Below, piece after piece: positions 58,762-64,000 of a stretch of DNA of 64,000 bases (the stretch's first letter is position 1; each line of letters opens with the position of its first letter). This DNA comes from JBCDAP01 sp038747915 (GTDB taxonomy: Bacteria; Planctomycetota; Phycisphaerae; Phycisphaerales; UBA1924), in NCBI GenBank assembly GCA_038747915.1, contig JBCDJJ010000001.1, positions 39,984 through 103,983 of the forward strand. The letters run 5' to 3'. The notes below the pieces were generated by a model. The model was not told where the DNA came from. It did not search any database and saw only the letters and a program-made list of their open reading frames with translations. The position numbers and the translations under genes are program-made.

Positions 58762-60492
58762 ATGGTGCAAGCAGATTATGACGCGTCCGAACACGGAAGC
58801 CTGCGGTACGCCATCGGTATTGTGTCGGTCGCGGCGCTCGGGGGGTTTCTGTTTGGATTCGACACGGCGGTGATCAATGGCGCGGTGCCGGTGCTTCAGC
58901 ACATGTATCTGGAGCAGGATGGTTTCAGCGGCGGGCTGCCGGTCAATCAGCTCGCCATGAAGACGTTTACTGGTCTCGCGGTCTCGCTCGCGCTGGTTGG
59001 CGCCGCAGTCGGTGCGTTCGCAGCGGGTCCGTTGGCGGACAAGATCGGGCGCAAGAGCGGTATGCTGCTCGCTGCTTGTCTCTTTCTGATCTCTGCGATC
59101 GGATCGGGTCTTCCGCTGACCATCATCGACTTTACGGTCTGGCGCTTCATCGGGGGCATGGCCTTCGGTGCTGCGAGCGTGCTGGCGCCGGCGTACATCG
59201 CCGAGGTGGCGCCGGCGAAGATGCGAGGGCGGATGGGATCACTCCAGCAGCTCGCGATCGTGATCGGCATCTTCGTGGCACTCATGAGCAACCTCCTGAT
59301 TGTCGAATCGACCACGACGCGCAGCGCCGGCGACTCCTGGTTGTTCGGCTTCAAGGCGTGGCAGTGGATGTTCTGGATCGAGGCCGTGCCGGCGGTGATC
59401 TACGGTCTGCTCACTCTACGTATTCCCGAGTCGCCGCGCTACCTGGTTGCTCAGGACCGTGATGGGGAAGCCAGGGCGGTTCTTGGGAGCGTGCTGGGCG
59501 CATCGTCGGTCGATCGAAAGATCGCTGAGATCCGTGACACGATCAGCACCGAGCACACACCACGGCTGAGTGACATTCTCTCGCGCAAGCGAGGCTTCCT
59601 GCTGCCAATCGTCTGGATCGGCATCGGCCTCAGTGTGTTTCAGCAGTTCGTCGGGATCAACGTCGTCTTCTATTACTCGAACCTCTTGTGGCAATCGGTT
59701 GGTTTCGGTGAATCCAGAGCATTCCTGCTGACGTTCATCAGCGGTGGGATCAACGTACTCACGACATTTATCGCGATCGCGTCCGTCGATAAGATCGGTC
59801 GAAAGCCTTTGCTGATGCTCGGCTCGGCGGGGATGGCCATCTCGCTCGGCACGATGGCATGGGTGTTTTCCGCGGCTCCGATCGTGACCAGACCGGCGGA
59901 GCTCACCATCCCTGAGGACGTGCGCATCGGCTCGGTCGAGTTGCGCGTGACGGTCGCGCAGTCCGGCGAGCCTGCGTCACACATGCTGGACATCGACGCC
60001 GCGTCGGCAGTGAACGGGCGTCTTGTGGTCGACTTCTCGTCAGTCGTACCCGATCCGGCGAAGCCGGCCGATCTCACCATCGAGGGGCTGCCGCTTGGCT
60101 ACTTACTGTCGGCTTCGGACCGTGCGGATTCCGGAACCGTCACACACCGAACCACCGTGCAGCCGAGTCTCTCCGGCGAGCACCAGCATCTCGGCACCAT
60201 CGCACTTGTTGCACTGAATGTTTTCGTGTTCTGTTTCGGATTCAGCTGGGGACCGGTGGTCTGGGTCCTGCTCGGCGAGATGTTCACGAACCAGATTCGC
60301 GGTGCAGCCCTCGCCGTCGCTGCGGCTGCGCAGTGGGCCGCGAACTTTTTCATCAGTTGGACCTTCCCGCTGCTCGCGGGAGTGGGCCTTGGCACCGCGT
60401 ACGGTTTTTATGCCGGCTCGGCCGTGCTGTCGCTGCTCTTCGTCACGGTGTTCATACGTGAGACGAAGGGTCGTGAACTTGAGGACATGTAG
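58762..60492 (+). CDS. Sugar porter (MFS, XylE/GalP-like) with a large extracytoplasmic insertion
   Basis: This is a 12-helix sugar porter. It has GGFLFGFDTAVINGAV in helix 1, GPLADKIGRKSGM, RFIGGMAFGAASVLAPAYIAE and RGRMGSLQQ. Also present are PESPRYLV, QQFVGINVVFYYSN and DKIGRKPLLM, and it ends IRETKGRELEDM. Between helices 9 and 10 (residues about 373-473) there is an extra 100-residue stretch rich in beta strands (RIGSVELRVTVAQ, GRLVVDFSSVVPD, PADLTIEGLPLGYLL). By topology it faces the periplasm. Usual members are about 470 residues. ATG 58762 follows GGAG by four bases. It probably imports the sugar released by the neighbouring enzymes, and the insert may help to capture it. Confidence 0.9.
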   Translation: MVQADYDASEHGSLRYAIGIVSVAALGGFLFGFDTAVINGAVPVLQHMYLEQDGFSGGLPVNQLAMKTFTGLAVSLALVGAAVGAFAAGPLADKIGRKSGMLLAACLFLISAIGSGLPLTIIDFTVWRFIGGMAFGAASVLAPAYIAEVAPAKMRGRMGSLQQLAIVIGIFVALMSNLLIVESTTTRSAGDSWLFGFKAWQWMFWIEAVPAVIYGLLTLRIPESPRYLVAQDRDGEARAVLGSVLGASSVDRKIAEIRDTISTEHTPRLSDILSRKRGFLLPIVWIGIGLSVFQQFVGINVVFYYSNLLWQSVGFGESRAFLLTFISGGINVLTTFIAIASVDKIGRKPLLMLGSAGMAISLGTMAWVFSAAPIVTRPAELTIPEDVRIGSVELRVTVAQSGEPASHMLDIDAASAVNGRLVVDFSSVVPDPAKPADLTIEGLPLGYLLSASDRADSGTVTHRTTVQPSLSGEHQHLGTIALVALNVFVFCFGFSWGPVVWVLLGEMFTNQIRGAALAVAAAAQWAANFFISWTFPLLAGVGLGTAYGFYAGSAVLSLLFVTVFIRETKGRELEDM

Positions 60493-60528
60493 CAAGGGCA
60501 GCCAGACACACTCAGTGCCGGTATCTTC

Positions 60529-61935
60529 TCAGTGTGCGTGTTCGAAGATCTGCACGGAACCAATCTCGTAGCGGCGGTGTCCGTCGTCGTGATCGAGCGG
60601 AAGCGATACGCTCGGTGTCCCGTTCGCGCGTCCGACGGAAACAAAGAGACGGTATGTGCCCGGTTGAAGGTTTGGTGAGACACGGAAACTCGTTGCACTC
60701 TCGCCGGGTTGAACACCGTAGGGGCCGACCGGCTCGGTACGGATCGGGATGGCCCGCGCATCGGTGGATGTATCGACGAATACACCGGCGACACCACCGC
60801 GCTCGGTCTTGAGCGTGTACGCGGGATGGCCACCGGGATAGCACGGCGCGACCCCCGTGTTGATCCATCGCGCATTGATCCGGAGTGAGCCACCGATCGG
60901 CGCCGTCGGTGTCCACGAGACCTCGGCTGGACGAATCCGGTAGCCGAGTACCCGGTTGACGCTTTCGATCATGTGTCGGTTCGCGTCCAGGAATTCGCGT
61001 GGGTACCAGTGGATACTCGCGTAGCTCCCGTGGTACCGCTCGATGGCTTCGACGTACGCCGAGCCATCTCCCCAGTGCCCGTTCTCCTTCGACGGTCCGT
61101 AGTGTTCGCACTCGATCACACACGGGACAGCTGGCCAGAACTGTTGTGTGGTCCACACCGCGGGTACACGCTGCGTGCCCCAGACCATGATGCTGTCATC
61201 GCGGATGCTCATCCCGAGTCGTCTGGCGTGCTCGAGAGCGGCGTTCCCGCGGCCCTGCTGCGCGACCTCGTCGGGCACGACGAGCAATGTTCTCTTGAAG
61301 TACTTCGCGTGGAGATCGAGGTGCCGCTTTGCGGTCTGCGTTGAGTACGGGCGGAGTGATGACAGGTGCGTATGGGCCTCGCCCCATACCCCGAAGGAGC
61401 CGACATCAATGAAATCGATCGATGGATCGCCGTCGTACCGGTCTGCCAGCACCGCGAGGAAGCGGTCGAGATACGTCAAGTAGATCGGATCGTCGTAGTC
61501 GGGCTCGACGTTGCCAGCGGGCTCGAAGGGGATCGACTTCGCACCACGCTCGAAGACCCACTCGGGCGTGGCACTGACACGGTTGGTCTCGCACGTGGTG
61601 ATCCGGAGGGCGACCCGCTTGCCACGATCGATGTACCGCTGGGCGACCGAGTCGATGATCGACCAGTCGTAGACACCTTCCTCTGGCTCGAGGTTCGCCC
61701 ACGCAAGTCGGAGGTAGACCGTCGAGAGTCCTGGGAAATCGTCGAGTGCGTCGTCGGCGTCGAGCTCGGCACCGTACTTGGTCAGCGTGTTGTCGTAGTG
61801 ATGGAAGCACCAGCCCATGCACGGGTTGATCAGCGGTCCGCCGTGGTCCTCGGTGCGCACATGGACGTGCTCGCCCTCGGTTCCAAGCTTCGAAGCTCCA
61901 ACGAGCGAGTGCTCGGTGTGCGGCGTGGTGGTCAT
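60529..61935 (-). CDS. TIM-barrel-like protein with DUF4832-type C-terminal domain
   Basis: This 468-residue protein has no signal peptide. The first 330 residues read like a glycosidase-type barrel (GWCFHHYDNTLTKYG, YLRLAWANLEPEEGVYDW, RVALRITTC, DFIDVGSFGVWGEAHTH, ASIHWYPREFL). WANLEPEEGVYDW resembles the W-x-x-x-EP-x-x-G-x-Y/F element of GH42-like proteins. The C-terminal beta-sandwich (LRINARWINTGVAPCYPGGHPAYTL and PGTYRLFVSV) fits DUF4832. Which acidic residues are catalytic is not clear. Its ATG overlaps the GH36 stop as ATGA (61932-61935), so the two are made together. A cytoplasmic oligosaccharide-processing role is likely. Confidence 0.72.
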   Translation of the reverse strand: MTTTPHTEHSLVGASKLGTEGEHVHVRTEDHGGPLINPCMGWCFHHYDNTLTKYGAELDADDALDDFPGLSTVYLRLAWANLEPEEGVYDWSIIDSVAQRYIDRGKRVALRITTCETNRVSATPEWVFERGAKSIPFEPAGNVEPDYDDPIYLTYLDRFLAVLADRYDGDPSIDFIDVGSFGVWGEAHTHLSSLRPYSTQTAKRHLDLHAKYFKRTLLVVPDEVAQQGRGNAALEHARRLGMSIRDDSIMVWGTQRVPAVWTTQQFWPAVPCVIECEHYGPSKENGHWGDGSAYVEAIERYHGSYASIHWYPREFLDANRHMIESVNRVLGYRIRPAEVSWTPTAPIGGSLRINARWINTGVAPCYPGGHPAYTLKTERGGVAGVFVDTSTDARAIPIRTEPVGPYGVQPGESATSFRVSPNLQPGTYRLFVSVGRANGTPSVSLPLDHDDGHRRYEIGSVQIFEHAH

Positions 61936-63956
61936 GTCTTCTCCTGTGCGGATGCGGAGTGGAATAGGAGCACAGCGCTCGCGAAGTCGTGCTCAAGGTG
62001 AAAGCGAATGTTGGTCGGTTCGAGAGACACGGTGCGAACACCGGCCGACAGGTGCGCTGGCGACGAGCGCACCGGGAATGGTAGAGGCAGGTCGATCTCG
62101 GATCCCTTCGAGTCGCCAAACCCATGAACCCAGATCGCAAGCGAGGACTGGTCGGGTGCTGTGCGAATCATCGCTTGCCAGCCGCGGGGCGATCGGAGGT
62201 GTGAAGCCCGTCGTGAAACAAGACGTGAGCGGCCGGTGCGGATGAGCGGTGCGAGTTCGTGGCACAGCTCGACCGACTGTAACGCTGCGCTCCACTGCTC
62301 ATCGCGGAGTTCGTGGACCTGTCCGGAGAGGCAAAGCCGCCCCATCAGCGCCGTGGTGAGCCGGTACACCGTCTCCGCATGGTCCAGTTCTGGACGTAGC
62401 ACGGCCCAGATCTGGAGCTTGCGTGCAGGAAGCAGGCGGTGCAGCTCGGCGACTTGGATCGGCCCATCCGGCCCTTCGTGGTTGTCGGAGAACGAGAGCT
62501 GATCGGCGATCATCGCGAAGCCGGGCTCCAGCCTATGCCCGCCAGCGGAACACAGCTCGATCACGAGGCCCGGCACCTCCTCGCGGAGTTCACCGAGGAA
62601 GTCGATCACACGATCGAGATGCATTCGCAGGTTTTCCCCCGGCGAGGCCGGTCCGTCGATCCCGGGTCCGAGTGCTTCGTTGTAATCCAGCTTGACATAT
62701 CCGAAACCGTCGTTGTGGATCCGCTCGATCACGGTACGACGAAGATGCTCCCGCACTGTCGGATTGGCGAGATCAACGAAGCGGCGCACATGCTGCGTCA
62801 CGGGCGTGCCATCCGAGCACACCGTCCACCCCTCGCGGTCGAACCGCGCTGCGCCGCGTCCGACCACCTCGGGCTCGAACCAGAGGCCCGGCACCATCCC
62901 TGCAGCACGGATGCCCGTGGCAGTCGCGCCGAGTCCATTGGCGTACTTCTCGTCGTTGACCGCCCAGTCACCCTCCGCGATCGCCCAACCGCCCGGCACC
63001 GACGAATCAGCATCGGCGAGTTTGTCCTCAGCGCGGAACCAACCGGCATCGATCGTGAAGTAGCGGACACCGGACCCACGGAGCCGCTCGATAAGTGGCA
63101 CGAGCGTGTCGTCTCGACAGTCGCCCCAGTTGGCGCACCAGTCGTTGAATGATGCTGGTAAATCCCGTTCGTACGCTGGTTCCGGGCCGCTTCCAGCATC
63201 GACCAGTTCGCGCAGGCGATCGCACACTTCGTCGACTCCGCCCGCGGCTGCAGCGAGGTGGACGGTCGGCGCTGTGGTCGACTCACCCGGCTCCAGCGTT
63301 ACCGACCACAACGCGCGGTCGGATCCGCCGAGGCCCGCATAGAGGCATAGGTCATCGCCGCGCCGCATGACCTGCATGTCCCACGAGCCAGGAGCGCAGA
63401 CCGCCATGCCCCATGCTGCACGCGCGTCGATGTCCTCGACCACGAGGCACGGGTAATGATCACGGACTGGCATCGAGCCGGTCTGCCCGATCCGCTCGAT
63501 GGCGACACCAACGCCCGGCCATGATCGCTCGAGATGGAGTCGCTCAACCGGGTCGGCGACGTGTCGCACCTCGCTCGACCAACCCGATCGGAACCGGTGC
63601 AGAACGAGGCGGCCCAGCGCTTCGTCCCTGGCAAAGGGCGTGATGCCCGACAGGCCGATAGTACTCAGCCAATCAAGCGTGAGCGGGCGATCGCTTTCGT
63701 TTCGGAGCGTGGTATTGACGCGGAAGGCACGGGCCTGGTCGATCCATACCAGACGGCACTCGGCCGCGAGGCCGCAGCCAGCACGATGCATGGTCACGAG
63801 AGTGGGCCCGAGGTCGCTCTCTTGCACGGTCGCCGACTCGAGACGCAGCGGTTGGCCGCTGGTCAGAAGCGTGCGGCCGTTCACGAAGTTGCCAGGACGC
63901 AGGGCATCCCCCCGCACCGGAGCCACGATCATCGCCTCGACCATGCGGCCGTTCAC
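61932..63956 (-). CDS. GH36-like alpha-galactosidase, start near window edge uncertain
   Basis: The N-terminal beta-supersandwich leads to the GH36 barrel: PASFNDWCANWGD, VRYFTIDAGWFRAED, MVPGLWFEPEVVG and the nucleophile strand FGYVKLDYNEALGPG (Asp in KLDYN). These are followed by VIELCSAGGHRLEPGF and FSDNHEGPD (acid/base Asp region). No signal peptide is visible, so it is probably cytoplasmic. The coding frame stays open to the end of the window. The GTG at 63956 and ATGs at 63944 and 63932 are all possible starts because the region holds a 43-bp direct repeat. It would release alpha-linked galactose from imported oligosaccharides together with the coupled downstream protein. Confidence 0.87.
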   Translation of the reverse strand: MNGRMVEAMIVAPVRGDALRPGNFVNGRTLLTSGQPLRLESATVQESDLGPTLVTMHRAGCGLAAECRLVWIDQARAFRVNTTLRNESDRPLTLDWLSTIGLSGITPFARDEALGRLVLHRFRSGWSSEVRHVADPVERLHLERSWPGVGVAIERIGQTGSMPVRDHYPCLVVEDIDARAAWGMAVCAPGSWDMQVMRRGDDLCLYAGLGGSDRALWSVTLEPGESTTAPTVHLAAAAGGVDEVCDRLRELVDAGSGPEPAYERDLPASFNDWCANWGDCRDDTLVPLIERLRGSGVRYFTIDAGWFRAEDKLADADSSVPGGWAIAEGDWAVNDEKYANGLGATATGIRAAGMVPGLWFEPEVVGRGAARFDREGWTVCSDGTPVTQHVRRFVDLANPTVREHLRRTVIERIHNDGFGYVKLDYNEALGPGIDGPASPGENLRMHLDRVIDFLGELREEVPGLVIELCSAGGHRLEPGFAMIADQLSFSDNHEGPDGPIQVAELHRLLPARKLQIWAVLRPELDHAETVYRLTTALMGRLCLSGQVHELRDEQWSAALQSVELCHELAPLIRTGRSRLVSRRASHLRSPRGWQAMIRTAPDQSSLAIWVHGFGDSKGSEIDLPLPFPVRSSPAHLSAGVRTVSLEPTNIRFHLEHDFASAVLLFHSASAQEKT
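63872..63914. repeat. 43-bp direct repeat, copy 1
   Basis: This copy lies in codons for GDALRPGNFVNGR near the N-terminus of the GH36 protein. The second copy is 72 bases away, an in-frame distance, so the translated block is repeated. Confidence 0.8.
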
Positions 63957-63986
63957 GAAGTTGCCAGGACGCAGGGCATCCCCCCG
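63944..63986. repeat. 43-bp direct repeat, copy 2
   Basis: This copy is identical to copy 1. Flanking it, CTCGACCATG (63937-63946) and CATGGTCGAG (63991-64000) form an inverted repeat that ends exactly at the last base. It may be a real recent duplication or an artefact of a sequence end. Confidence 0.8.
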
Positions 63987-64000
63987 GCAGCATGGTCGAG

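Noticed and set aside
1..64000. CRISPR array, tRNA, rRNA or insertion sequence
   Set aside because: No regularly spaced direct repeats with unique spacers, no recognisable RNA genes and no transposase were seen. The only longer direct repeat is the two-copy 43-mer at the right end.

Overview
The window looks like a piece of a marine planctomycete chromosome, most likely class Phycisphaerae. The reasons are: GC-rich coding DNA; many DUF1559-like pseudopilins with an FTLIELL leader and an F-x-DGH motif; secreted proteins ending in short Cys-flanked dockerin-like modules of the kind called GC-type dockerins in this group; a PEP-CTERM-like tail on the first (partial) gene; and a glycan-degrading gene set without SusC/SusD. 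This placement is inference from gene content.

Layout. 1-5435 (+): the 3' end of a PEP-CTERM-like protein, a secreted subtilase, and a large secreted protein with twelve G-D-D-x-Y repeats. 5583-22917 (-): a polysaccharide utilization locus. It reads from a LacI regulator through a secreted dockerin-type protein, a pseudopilin, sulfatase, clan GH-A hydrolase, sulfatase, GPH-type transporter, clan GH-A hydrolase, GH2 galactosidase-like enzyme and sulfatase. The target is probably a sulfated galactan. 23348-25698 (+): a pseudopilin and a secreted protein with M-G-T-G repeats, divergent from the LacI gene. 25857-29681 (-): a paralogue of the G-D-D-x-Y protein and an HTH-like unknown. 29805-41449: a surface-glycan synthesis block with two sulfotransferases, a flippase, a DUF2304 protein, five glycosyltransferases, a pseudopilin and a TMTC-like TPR membrane protein, arranged as ATGA-coupled runs with two head-to-head gene pairs.

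41458-46615 (-): a GntR/LacI-type regulator joined in frame to a pseudopilin, then a second M-G-T-G dockerin protein and another pseudopilin. 47355-53497 (-): beta-helix protein, GH3 and PL7 alginate lyase, divergent from a second LacI gene. 53776-60492 (+): that LacI gene, a secreted protein of three tandem ~268-aa repeats, a pseudopilin and a sugar porter. 60529-64000 (-): a GH36 alpha-galactosidase and a barrel-like protein coupled to it.

How the parts may work together. Secreted hydrolases, the lyase and sulfatases would trim algal polysaccharides. The GPH and sugar-porter carriers would import fragments, and leaderless GH2, GH36 and sulfatase enzymes would finish them inside. The most striking pattern is a recurring module of carbohydrate-type regulator, secreted dockerin protein and pseudopilin. 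It appears about four times, once with regulator and pseudopilin fused. It may be a pilus-based glycan capture and sensing device used in place of SusCD. No rRNA, tRNA, CRISPR array or insertion sequence was recognised.
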